Shown: piece after piece, positions 1 through 7,794 of the stretch
How the letters are laid out: the number at the start of each line of letters is the position of its first letter
How positions within the stretch are numbered: the stretch's first letter is position 1
From: Mucilaginibacter sp.
GTDB lineage: Bacteria > Bacteroidota > Bacteroidia > Sphingobacteriales > Sphingobacteriaceae
DNA: 36,308 nt
Assembly: GCA_028287925.1 (NCBI GenBank)
Contig: JAQBOS010000323.1
Span: 1-36,308, forward strand
Reading direction: 5' to 3'
Translations under genes and position numbers: made by a program
Notes under the pieces: generated by a model
What the model was told of the DNA's origin: nothing
Database searches by the model: none
The model's input: only the letters and a program-made list of their open reading frames with translations

Positions 1-174
1 CATAATGGGCAAGCTTGTAATGCAGGTAATTACAGTTAAAAGGATATACAGCTTTCCGCGACCGTTTGATGGGCTGATCTTCCCATCGCGCAGTAAAGCA
101 TAAAGGGCTGAAAAAATTGCAAGGATGCTTATAGCAGTGTGAATAATTCCAAGGATTGATAAGTGATTCGGCAT
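1..174 (-). CDS. Partial hypothetical integral membrane protein (N-terminal 58 residues)
   Basis: An open frame reads off the left edge of the window on the minus strand, starting at an ATG at 174. It is too short to appear in the ORF track. The translation starts MPNHLSILGIIHTAISILAI and shows two hydrophobic stretches (about residues 4-25 and 46-58) around a short polar loop with a Lys-Ile-Ser-Pro segment, so it is probably a multi-pass inner-membrane protein. I do not recognise the family. A plausible Bacteroidota promoter (TTG, 20 bp, TATATTTA) lies just upstream. The C-terminal part is outside the window. Confidence 0.6.
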   Translation of the reverse strand, partial: MPNHLSILGIIHTAISILAIFSALYALLRDGKISPSNGRGKLYILLTVITCITSLPIM

Positions 175-204
175 GGTCTTATAGTTTAAGCGTTTAAGGG
201 TGCT

Positions 205-235
205 TAAATATAAGTAAATTAGCACGTTATAGCAA
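205..235 (-). promoter_or_regulatory. Possible Bacteroidota-type promoter for the left-edge gene
   Basis: Read on the minus strand, TTG is followed by exactly 20 bp and then TATATTTA. This fits the Bacteroidota consensus TTTG-N19-21-TAnnTTTG except for the last base of the -7 box. It lies about 31 bp upstream of the ATG at 174. This is a pattern match only. Confidence 0.4.
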
Positions 236-238
236 GCG

Positions 239-1099
239 TCACGGCTTAAAAGTAAATTTCAATACATTTCCCGCACCAATCTTGTCACCTTCGTTTGAGA
301 TATAAAGATTATTCTGGTTATCAAATGCTATCCCTTCGGGCTGACCAAATTTGCCCGGATTTAACGGATATACTTCTTTAACATTCCAGTTTGCATCGGC
401 AATTACCAATACTTTATTTACAGACGACAGGATGTACCATTCATTAGTCTTTGGGTTTTTACTAAGCCCGGACGGATGGAAATTCATTTTCTTTACCCCG
501 GCAAGCTTACTGATCCTGCCGACATCAATGGTATGTTGCCCGGCATTTTTTAATGAGCCGTCCGCTGAAAGCTTAAGCGTAAACACAGTGCTTGTTTTAC
601 TGGTTTTTTCAATACTGCAATGTTTGCACAGCACATAAACTGACTGATTGCTGTCATAAGCATACATTCCTTCATACTCACCTTTTGGTAACAGGTTATC
701 CCATTGCTTTACATTGGTAGCCCCAGCTTTTTTCAGATCCAATGGGAAGGTAAACAACACGCCATCGCTGCGGAGCATTATAGCCTGGTTGTTAATAATC
801 GCTACATCTTCATAATCGCCCCCCTTGCCAAACTTTATTTGTTTTACATTCATGCTGCCGGGTTTAAAATAAAAAAGCTCGCCTTCTTCATCCTGCTCCG
901 CAAACATCATATCAGGGTTGCCTTTGTTAAATGCAATGCCTGATATTTCATGCAAAGCTTCCGGCATGTTATATTTTATCGGGTTATTCAAATCATACCC
1001 TTTAGGGCTGCGACTTTTTTGCTGACCTGTGCATTTAATACAGAGCAGGCAGATAACTATTATAAAACAAAGAAATATTGGCTTTGGAAGGTGTTTCAT
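239..1099 (-). CDS. SdiA-regulated-like beta-propeller lipoprotein
   Basis: This 286-aa protein starts with a lipoprotein-type signal: basic MKHLPKP, a hydrophobic core, then LLCIKC with the lipobox Cys at about residue 23. The mature part has the repeats typical of SdiA-regulated/phytase-like propellers: HEISGIAFN, EDVAIINNQ, YEGMYAYD, FHPSGLS and GQPEGIAFD. These are metal- or ligand-lining strand motifs in that family (Pfam SdiA-regulated). The substrate is unknown; related propellers include phytases and esterases, but none can be assigned here. It is probably anchored in the outer membrane facing the periplasm or surface. It is transcribed alone: a hairpin terminator separates it from the upstream Hint-domain gene, and 64 bp separate it from the next gene. 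Confidence 0.75.
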   Translation of the reverse strand: MKHLPKPIFLCFIIVICLLCIKCTGQQKSRSPKGYDLNNPIKYNMPEALHEISGIAFNKGNPDMMFAEQDEEGELFYFKPGSMNVKQIKFGKGGDYEDVAIINNQAIMLRSDGVLFTFPLDLKKAGATNVKQWDNLLPKGEYEGMYAYDSNQSVYVLCKHCSIEKTSKTSTVFTLKLSADGSLKNAGQHTIDVGRISKLAGVKKMNFHPSGLSKNPKTNEWYILSSVNKVLVIADANWNVKEVYPLNPGKFGQPEGIAFDNQNNLYISNEGDKIGAGNVLKFTFKP

Positions 1100-1152
1100 A
1101 TCAGATAAAATAGTTTGAATTTATATATACCTCATAAGTTGCAAATTTGTTT

Positions 1153-1194
1153 AAATAGAAAAGGCCCTTTGATAAAAGAGCCTTTTCTATTTTA
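1153..1194. terminator. Hairpin terminator, 16-bp stem
   Basis: AAATAGAAAAGGCCCT pairs with AGAGCCTTTTCTATTT (15 of 16 positions) around an 8-nt loop, with A and T tracts on either side. It lies downstream of the Hint-domain gene and upstream of the lipoprotein gene, both on the minus strand, so it should end the Hint-domain transcript. Confidence 0.7.
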
Positions 1195-1199
1195 TATAA

Positions 1200-1285
1200 C
1201 TCTGTGATCTTTGCGGCTTCTCCGTTACCTCTGTGGTGAATTTTTAACACAGTGATCACTAAGAGATTCGCAAAGTGACACGGAG
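1200..1285. repeat. CACAGAG-type palindromic intergenic repeat
   Basis: CTCTGTGATCTTTGCG at the left pairs imperfectly with CGCAAAGTGACACGGAG at the right. An inner pair (CCTCTGTGGTGA / AACACAGTGATCAC) nests inside it. The wording CTCTGTGATCTTTGCGG...CCTCTGTGGTGAA matches a dispersed, non-coding palindromic repeat I know from many bacterial intergenic regions. It lies between the terminator and the 3' end of the Hint-domain gene. Copy number cannot be judged from this window. Confidence 0.65.
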
Positions 1286-1297
1286 CATTAATGAATT

Positions 1298-2302
1298 TTA
1301 CTTCTGCATCACCATAACACCATTTAGTACTAAAGTACTGCCACCATCGGCTTCAATATTATAAACATTTTGCACACCGCCAGCATGTTCTGTTTTTATC
1401 AAAACAGTATAGGTTTCATATTTGCCTTTTTTATCATCAAGGCATAAAACCTGCTGACCAATGGCTATTTCGCCAATTTTAAAGCTGCCCTGTTTGGTTA
1501 ACATGGGGTGATTGGGCGTAGCTTTAAGCACTTTGGTGTTCAGGTTGATATTTAAGCCCTGTTCCGTGTTTCTCTCTTTTGCTGATACCAAAACCAGTTC
1601 GGTAATGGCATAGTTTTTAGCCGCATGCACGGTAAGCTCTTTTACTTTTATTACAGATGATCTATTAGTTACAGGGTCAACAGTAATTACCTCATCGCCG
1701 CTTTTTACATCTTTTATTAGTTTTTTAGCGCCATTGCTCATGGTAACCTCTTCATCACCAGGGAAGCAGATATCATTACCATAGGTTGCGGCTTCCTCTT
1801 TCATGTCTTTACCATTATTCAGCACTTTGTATTGCTGAAAGCTCATTTCTTTGGATAATACATAGGATAATTTCAGGATGAAGTTTTTCTCGACTTTGTT
1901 AATGTCATCAATGTCCTGGAAGTATTTGGCCCATACTTTTGCATCGGCGGTAAAGTCGGGTACCAGGGCCTGGTATTTTTTCCCTGTTTCGCTGGTATAA
2001 AATACCATCAGGCCAATTTCCTGCATGCCTTCTTTGGCAACCAGCTTATAAAGGTCAACCCGTTTTTTAAGACCATCGCCGCCGGTAATAAAATAGGGTT
2101 TACGGCTTTCATAACGGTCAAGCACATAAGCATTGTCGAACTTTACATAGGTGTCTTTATCCAGGTCGGCAATGGTATAGGTTAGGGCTTTGTTGTATTC
2201 ATCCAATGTAAGCGGGCGCGGGTTAACAACTGCCTGCTGGGCATTGGTTGATAAGGTGATTATAAACAGAGAAAGTGTTAAAATTAGGTTACGCATATTC
2301 AA
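1298..2302 (-). CDS. Secreted protein with C-terminal Hint (Hedgehog/intein) domain
   Basis: This 334-aa protein has an N-terminal signal peptide (MNMRNLILTLSLFIITLSTNAQQ). Residues about 25-175 form an unrecognised alpha/beta domain. From residue 179 a Hint fold begins: CFPGDEEVTMSNGAKKLIKD is the intein/Hedgehog block A with the nucleophilic Cys179, followed by SGDEVITVDP. TPNHP at about 262-266 is the block B-type His motif. VYNIEADGGSTLVLNGVMV is the terminal strand pair. The last residues (VMVMQK) lack the usual C-terminal His-Asn, so splicing is not expected. N-terminal cleavage at Cys179, Hedgehog-style, remains possible. An ATG two codons downstream is an alternative start. The role is unknown; Hint domains often process secreted toxins or surface proteins. 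Confidence 0.75.
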   Translation of the reverse strand: MNMRNLILTLSLFIITLSTNAQQAVVNPRPLTLDEYNKALTYTIADLDKDTYVKFDNAYVLDRYESRKPYFITGGDGLKKRVDLYKLVAKEGMQEIGLMVFYTSETGKKYQALVPDFTADAKVWAKYFQDIDDINKVEKNFILKLSYVLSKEMSFQQYKVLNNGKDMKEEAATYGNDICFPGDEEVTMSNGAKKLIKDVKSGDEVITVDPVTNRSSVIKVKELTVHAAKNYAITELVLVSAKERNTEQGLNINLNTKVLKATPNHPMLTKQGSFKIGEIAIGQQVLCLDDKKGKYETYTVLIKTEHAGGVQNVYNIEADGGSTLVLNGVMVMQK

Positions 2303-2323
2303 TAGCTATTATTGTTTCATTAA

Positions 2324-2431
2324 GCACAGGCCTTCGACCTGTGCTGACGGATTTCGCCCTTTCAGGGCTTAAATATAATGCTCTCAAGCCCTGAAAGGGC
2401 GGCACAAATTAGCGCAGGTCGAAGGCCTGCG
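2324..2431. repeat. Long compound palindrome between genes
   Basis: The left arm GCACAGGCCTTCGACCTGTGC...CGCCCTTTCAGGGCTT is mirrored by AAGCCCTGAAAGGGCG...GCGCAGGTCGAAGGCCTGCG. The whole is an imperfect palindrome of about 108 bp with two smaller palindromes inside each arm. It fills most of the 140-bp spacer between the aminotransferase and Hint genes (both minus strand). It resembles REP/BIME-like or MITE-like non-coding repeats and may also act as a terminator for the aminotransferase operon. Confidence 0.75.
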
Positions 2432-2442
2432 AATAAATGTTA

Positions 2443-3615
2443 TTATGATAATTGTTTAAACGCCTCGGCAAATGCTTCCATTTCGTCCATGCGGCCAATA
2501 CTTACACGGCACCAGTCGGTACCATTCATTTTCCAGTTACGTACACCAACACCGCGTTTCATCATTTCGCCAACAAATTTTTGACCATCCATTTTTAGCG
2601 GGAACATTACAAAGTTTGCTGATGACGGAATGTAGTCGTATCCCTCTTTCTTTAAGGTAGCATAAAGGAAATCTCTTGAGGCAAGTGTCTTTGCCAATGC
2701 GTCCTTTAAAAAGTCAGTTTCCTGGTAGGCCGCAATGGCAGCTGCCACAGTAGCTGAAGAAAGATTGGCATCTGCGTTTGTATAAAGAGATAACGCACTG
2801 ATTGTTTCAGGCTGTGCTACAATATACCCGCAGCGCAGCCCGGCAAAACCATATAATTTAGAAAAAGTGCGGGATACTATTATGTTTTGCCCGGCCTTTA
2901 CATTAGCCATAAGCGTTGTAGATTTTGGATCGGGTAAATAATCTATATAAGCTTCATCAACAAATACCATGGTTTTTTTTGACACCCGCTCACAAAACGC
3001 CTTTAGCTTATCAGTATCCACTACGGTAGCGGTGGGGTTATTGGGGTTGCAAATGTATATGATGCCGGTGTTGTCGTCAATCTTTGCTTCTATGGCATCC
3101 AGGTCAAGCTTGTAATCTTTTGTTAATGGCACCTTAACCCATTTACCCCCGCTGCGTTCTGCATGCGATGGAAGATCATCATAAGAGGTTTCGCCGGTAA
3201 TTACGGTTTTTCCGCCTTTACAATAGTGCAGGGCGGCAGCCTCTAAAAGGGCGGATGAGCCTGCGCTTAGCATAACATTATTTTGCTGGATTCCCTCATA
3301 GGCAGCAATTTTTGAACTCAATTGTCTGATCTGTGGAAAAATGTATTGGTAGCTCAAATCCAGGGAATCGATTATTGCCTTTTTAGCAGCCGCTGATGGC
3401 CCGAATGGATTTTCATTGAAGAATAAACGGGCTTTCAATACTGGCGCTGCATTCGCCATTATTTCCTGCTCGGCTTCGAAATTGGTGATCAGCCTGGTTT
3501 TATTAGCAACCGGCATTGCTGCCAGTTTATTTATTGTACCCGATGCTAAGGCCAGTCCTCCGGCCATTAAAGCGCTGGATTTGATCCAGTTTCTGCGGTT
3601 AATTGTGTTTGCCAT
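2443..3615 (-). CDS. Tat-exported PLP aminotransferase (histidinol-phosphate aminotransferase-like)
   Basis: This 390-aa protein is a class I/II fold-type I aminotransferase of the HisC-like branch. Visible motifs are NENPFGPS (about 68-75), NPNNPT (190-195), DEAYIDY (220-226) and SRTFSKLYGFAGLRCGY, with Lys253 as the expected Schiff-base lysine. Unlike ordinary HisC it starts with a twin-arginine-like leader (NRRNWIKSS) and a hydrophobic Ala/Gly/Leu stretch, so it is probably exported already folded with PLP. It lies 32 bp downstream of a Tat-exported flavin amine oxidase, apparently in one operon, so both may act on amino acids or amines in the periplasm. A true histidine-biosynthesis role is unlikely because of the leader and because no his genes are nearby. 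The substrate is unknown. Confidence 0.85.
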   Translation of the reverse strand: MANTINRRNWIKSSALMAGGLALASGTINKLAAMPVANKTRLITNFEAEQEIMANAAPVLKARLFFNENPFGPSAAAKKAIIDSLDLSYQYIFPQIRQLSSKIAAYEGIQQNNVMLSAGSSALLEAAALHYCKGGKTVITGETSYDDLPSHAERSGGKWVKVPLTKDYKLDLDAIEAKIDDNTGIIYICNPNNPTATVVDTDKLKAFCERVSKKTMVFVDEAYIDYLPDPKSTTLMANVKAGQNIIVSRTFSKLYGFAGLRCGYIVAQPETISALSLYTNADANLSSATVAAAIAAYQETDFLKDALAKTLASRDFLYATLKKEGYDYIPSSANFVMFPLKMDGQKFVGEMMKRGVGVRNWKMNGTDWCRVSIGRMDEMEAFAEAFKQLS

Positions 3616-3647
3616 GGTGGTTTTAATTTTATGAGTAATAAGTCAGT

Positions 3648-5240
3648 TTATCCTTTAGCTGTTTCTGCAGGGTATTTTACCCTTTGCTCCGTTATGCGCC
3701 CGTGCACTGCCGTAACCACGCTCCGTGCCGATTCAAATGCTCCGGCCATCCAGGCATTTAAATAAGTTAAATGCTCACCTGCAAAATATACCTGTTTATC
3801 GGGCTTTAATAATACCGGGTATTGGGTTTTGCGGGTTTCATTGCTGTAAACCGCCCACCCGCCTAAATTGTATTTAGTTTTGTGCCAGCTAACTGAAAAT
3901 GAGCTTTCAAACTCAGTATCATATTGCGGATGGATCAATCGCCCTTTTTGCAAGGCAAGCTTTTCGCGATCGGCATAACTTAGCTCACCGGTCCGCTGGG
4001 CCTTTTCGTTAAAATTATAATAACCCAATAAAATGCCTTTTTTACCAAGGTAATCATATGATGGGTAAAAGACCTGCGTCAGATCATTATTGGTATGGGT
4101 AATGCCGCCATAAATATGCTCGTCCTCTTCCCAAAAACGCCTTTTAAACTGCAGGCCGATCTTTCCGGTTTGGATATAGCTGATATAGTCAATCGCACGA
4201 CTAACATCGCCCGAAAAATTGTTGCTAATGTTGCTTAATACGGGTAAAGGTATGGTGCAAATGCAGATATCACCCTGCAATACGTGCTCGCCCTGCGCAT
4301 CTTTATAGGTTACTTTTACCCCATTATCAATATTGGTAATGTTTGTTACCTCGGCGCCTAGCTTTAAATTGGGCTCAACTTTCTTTTGCAATGCTTTTGC
4401 TATCTGGTCCATACCGCCAATGGCCTGGAACATGGTCATCTGTAGTTCGTAGGTGTATTCAGCCACATTATAAAAATCAGGGTCCATTAACCCGGACTGG
4501 ATCATCTCCGCCAGCTTGTGCGGATCTGCGATTTTACCAGGCTTGTCGCCGGCTCCCGGATTTTCAATATAGCCGCGGCGGGCAGATGCTTTGTATAGCT
4601 TATCAGGGTCAAGGCCGCCTTCGGCCATCAGGTATTCAATAACTTTTTCTGAATCTTCTTTGGTAAGGCCGGTATCTAAAGTACCATGATCAATGCTTTT
4701 TGCAAGCAGCTCGGTCATATACCCGCGGATATCATTATGCACCTCGCGAACTTTTATTTTTTTGTTGGATAGCGGGCCCTTGCCTTCGGCAAAGTAATAG
4801 GAGCCTTCGTTAACGTTATTGTAAACTTGCAGCGGGATGCCCAGTTCTTTGCAGTAGTGCAGGGTAAGCTCGTGGTTGTGGGGGATGCGTGACGGGCCTG
4901 CGTTAAAATACTGACCCTCGTCAAAACGGGCGGTTATGGTGGGTTTGTCGGTTTCGGTGTTGGTGCTGCCGTTCCTTATGCTCCAACATCGGCCGCCTGT
5001 GCGCTGGCGGGCTTCTAAAATAGTACAGCTGTATCCTAATTTATTAAGCTCATAAGCGCATGTCATCCCGGCAAGGCCGCCGCCTAAAATAATGATCTTT
5101 TTTCCGTTTCCGCTGCCTTGCAAATCAAAAGCATGAGCTGGCGCGGGGCGCAGCATTCCTAAAGCCAGCATAGCAGGATAAGCGCCTCCGGCAAGCATGG
5201 CCCCTTTGCTTAAAAAATTTCTCCTGGTTATTGTTTCCAA
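3648..5240 (-). CDS. Tat-exported flavin monoamine/L-amino-acid oxidase
   Basis: This 530-aa protein starts with a textbook twin-arginine signal (TRRNFLSKG, then a hydrophobic run ending APAHA). The FAD-binding Rossmann motif follows (IIILGGGLAGMTCAYELNKL, glycines at about 53-58), then EARQRTGGRC, the amine-oxidase family signature. Near the C-terminus, YFAGEHLTYLNAWMAGAFES is the second FAD-contacting motif. The length and order fit the flavin amine oxidase family, which oxidatively deaminates amines or L-amino acids with release of peroxide and ammonia. It is the first gene of a two-gene operon with the exported aminotransferase. The exact substrate cannot be read from the sequence. The 261-bp AT-rich upstream spacer is shared with the divergent M61 peptidase gene; I found no convincing promoter in it. 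Confidence 0.88.
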   Translation of the reverse strand: METITRRNFLSKGAMLAGGAYPAMLALGMLRPAPAHAFDLQGSGNGKKIIILGGGLAGMTCAYELNKLGYSCTILEARQRTGGRCWSIRNGSTNTETDKPTITARFDEGQYFNAGPSRIPHNHELTLHYCKELGIPLQVYNNVNEGSYYFAEGKGPLSNKKIKVREVHNDIRGYMTELLAKSIDHGTLDTGLTKEDSEKVIEYLMAEGGLDPDKLYKASARRGYIENPGAGDKPGKIADPHKLAEMIQSGLMDPDFYNVAEYTYELQMTMFQAIGGMDQIAKALQKKVEPNLKLGAEVTNITNIDNGVKVTYKDAQGEHVLQGDICICTIPLPVLSNISNNFSGDVSRAIDYISYIQTGKIGLQFKRRFWEEDEHIYGGITHTNNDLTQVFYPSYDYLGKKGILLGYYNFNEKAQRTGELSYADREKLALQKGRLIHPQYDTEFESSFSVSWHKTKYNLGGWAVYSNETRKTQYPVLLKPDKQVYFAGEHLTYLNAWMAGAFESARSVVTAVHGRITEQRVKYPAETAKG

Positions 5241-5501
5241 TGTTAAACAGTGATAGTATCGATTGTTATTGTAGCCTTAAATTTATGTTATTTTTAACAG
5301 AAACCCAATTTTGTTGATAAAATATTGTCGAAAGAAATTATTCGTTGCCCTTTTTTAAAATATTTTAAATGTATGGGGTAATTTTTAGTAATAGTGGGAT
5401 AGAATTTAGTAGGTATTGTCACGTCCTGTTTTGTAATTTTATCAATACTTAAAATCTTCATTATTAATTCAACCTTTATATTCGTTTAAATCCTCACACA
5501 A

Positions 5502-7337
5502 ATGATAAACTTTTACTCCCTTATGGTCAGGCAAAAGGCTCTAACCTGCTTTTTGGCTATTTTACTAAACTTGACATTCAGTTGGTCTGCATCTGCGCAG
5601 CAAAAATGGCATTACAGCTTATCTGTTGATCCCTCAAAAAAAATCGCACACATAAGTTTGGAACTAACCGGCAAGCTACCTGATACCCTTGCTTTTAAAA
5701 TGCCAACCTGGACAACCGGCTACTACCAGTTTATGAACTTTGCCAAAAGCCTTTCGGCTTTTAGCGCGACTGACGAGAGCGGCAAAGCCATCGACTTTAA
5801 ACATACAGACCAGAATACCTGGAAAGTTGGTACGCCGCATAATAAAGTAGTAAAGCTTACCTATGATATTGAAGCTATCCGCAATTTTGTTGGCGGCAAT
5901 TATTTGGATACGGCTCACGCTTATTTTTCTCCGGCGGGACTATTTATGTATGCTGATAAAAATATTTTGCAGCCTGTAACAGTTACCATAAATCAATATC
6001 CCGGATGGACACGCATAGCTACGGGGATGGATATTGTTGAGAAAGATTCTATCACTTTCCAGGCACCTGATTTCGACGTGCTTTACGACAGCCCGATACT
6101 AATGGGTAAGCTGGAAAAATTACCCGGCTTTAAAGTAAATGGTATTCAGCACGATTTTATCGGCTATAAAATGGGCATTGCTGATAAGCAGGGGTTTATG
6201 GACGATATGAAAAAGATTGTTGAGAATGGCTCGGCTATCATCGGCGAGATTCCCTATAAACATTATACATTTTTGGGCGTAGGCCCCGGTGGTGGCGGTA
6301 TTGAGCATTTAAACTCGGCATCGGTTGCGTTTACGGGAAAAGGCTTAAACACACAAGCCGGAAAAATGAGGTTATATAGCTTTTTGGCGCACGAATATTT
6401 CCATACTTATAATGTAAAACGCATCCGCCCGATTGAGCTTGGTCCGTTTGATTATGAAAAAGGGAACAAAACTGAAATGCTTTGGGTATCGGAAGGGTTT
6501 ACCGTATATTATGAGTACGTGATAATCCGCAGGGCAGGGCTTACTAATGCGCAGGAAATGATAGATCAGTTACGCGGCAACCTGCTGAACTATGAAAAGA
6601 AACCGGGTCATCTCTTCCAATCAGCTACACAGGCTAGTACCGAAACATGGAATGACGGACCCAATGGCAGGGTAGCTGACGAATTTAACAAAACCATATC
6701 CTATTATGATAAAGGGCCGGTACTGGGGTTGATGCTCGACCTTAAAATAAGGCACGAAACGCAAAACCATAAAAGTCTTGATGATGTAATGCGTACGCTC
6801 TACTACACCTACTTTAAAAAGCTGAAACGTGGCTTTACGCCGCAGGAGTTCAGAAAGGTATGCGAGGATGCTGCTGGTGTTCCATTAACGGAGTTATTTG
6901 AATATGCATCAACCGTCAAAGAAGTTAATTATCATCCATATTTTGCGTACGCAGGTTTGGATATTGATGATGCCTGGAAAAAACAGCCTGGCGCATGGGC
7001 AGGCATTACTGCTGAAGGGCCAAAAGAATCCCCGGATTCCTTATTTGTAAGCGCTGTTACCTATAAATCGCCTGCCTGGGAAAGCGGCGTAAGGATTAAA
7101 AATAAAATTGTGAGTGTTGATGGCCAACCTATAACATTGGCTTTATTGCAGGCAATAGCTACCGATAAAAAGGACGGTGATGTTATTGAAATGGAGATAA
7201 TTAAAAATGGTAAGGCAGAAAAAGTAAAGATAACCCTGGGCACCCAAATCTCGCGCAGCTTTGAAATTAAACCTGTAGCAAATCCTGATGCTTTACAGGC
7301 AGCTATTTACAAAAGTATTTTTGAAGGAGGGCATTAA
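5502..7337 (+). CDS. M61 family peptidase (glycyl aminopeptidase-like) with PDZ domain
   Basis: This 611-aa exported metallopeptidase has a signal peptide ending in SWSASAQQ. An N-terminal beta domain of the M61 family spans about residues 35-205. The catalytic centre has the zinc motif HEYFH (297-301, in FLAHEYFHTYNVKRIRP) and the third ligand Glu331 in LWVSEGFTVYYEY. A C-terminal PDZ-like domain (about 500-580, with SPAWESGVRIKNKIVSVDG) probably binds peptide C-termini. Length and domain order are normal for the family. A Met eight codons downstream (MVRQKALTCF) is an alternative start giving a tighter signal peptide. It is monocistronic: divergent from the amine oxidase and followed by a strong terminator. 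Its likely role is periplasmic peptide trimming. Confidence 0.9.
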   Translation: MINFYSLMVRQKALTCFLAILLNLTFSWSASAQQKWHYSLSVDPSKKIAHISLELTGKLPDTLAFKMPTWTTGYYQFMNFAKSLSAFSATDESGKAIDFKHTDQNTWKVGTPHNKVVKLTYDIEAIRNFVGGNYLDTAHAYFSPAGLFMYADKNILQPVTVTINQYPGWTRIATGMDIVEKDSITFQAPDFDVLYDSPILMGKLEKLPGFKVNGIQHDFIGYKMGIADKQGFMDDMKKIVENGSAIIGEIPYKHYTFLGVGPGGGGIEHLNSASVAFTGKGLNTQAGKMRLYSFLAHEYFHTYNVKRIRPIELGPFDYEKGNKTEMLWVSEGFTVYYEYVIIRRAGLTNAQEMIDQLRGNLLNYEKKPGHLFQSATQASTETWNDGPNGRVADEFNKTISYYDKGPVLGLMLDLKIRHETQNHKSLDDVMRTLYYTYFKKLKRGFTPQEFRKVCEDAAGVPLTELFEYASTVKEVNYHPYFAYAGLDIDDAWKKQPGAWAGITAEGPKESPDSLFVSAVTYKSPAWESGVRIKNKIVSVDGQPITLALLQAIATDKKDGDVIEMEIIKNGKAEKVKITLGTQISRSFEIKPVANPDALQAAIYKSIFEGGH

Positions 7338-7358
7338 GTCATAAGCATTGTTTATTAC

Positions 7359-7394
7359 AAACGGCCGGCCTGTAATTTACGGGCCGGCCGTTTT
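7359..7394 (+). terminator. Strong intrinsic terminator after M61 peptidase
   Basis: AAACGGCCGGCCTGTAA pairs with TTACGGGCCGGCCGTTT. The stem is about 16-17 bp with one G-U wobble and a very short loop, and it ends in TTTT. It starts 21 bp after the peptidase stop codon. Confidence 0.9.
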
Positions 7395-7564
7395 GGTATA
7401 ATCTATTGTCATTTCATGATAATTATCGTGTAATGATGATATAGAGTTAATTTTAACTCTCGATTATTTGATTAATGTATTGATATTCAATTATTTAAAT
7501 AATTGATAGCATTATTGATCTCTTCAATCGTCATTATAATTAAACACATTTAAATTATCTAACG

Positions 7565-7681
7565 ATGGAAAACTTAATTTACATTTTTACCAGGACGATA
7601 TTAATTGCATGCATATTGATTATTGGCTACCTGATTGCCATTCCCGAAAAGGAAACCACTGATAGATGGGATATTTGGTAG
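7565..7681 (+). CDS. Candidate 38-aa single-pass membrane protein
   Basis: A short ORF, absent from the ORF track, starts at an ATG in the otherwise gene-free spacer between the M61 terminator and the kinase-like outer-membrane protein. It encodes a hydrophobic segment (about residues 9-25) and a charged tail ending DRWDIW. It ends at TAG 7681. The composition fits a small membrane protein, but no family is recognised and there is no Shine-Dalgarno sequence (common in this phylum). It could be chance coding in AT-rich DNA. Confidence 0.4.
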   Translation: MENLIYIFTRTILIACILIIGYLIAIPEKETTDRWDIW

Positions 7682-7794
7682 CAGAATCACCTTATTGTTA
7701 TTATATTTTAATTATTCTGTTAAACAAATCGCTGTTTTTGCTTATTTTGTTATCAATTACAAATTAATCAGAATATTGACCTTACAGATACCCT

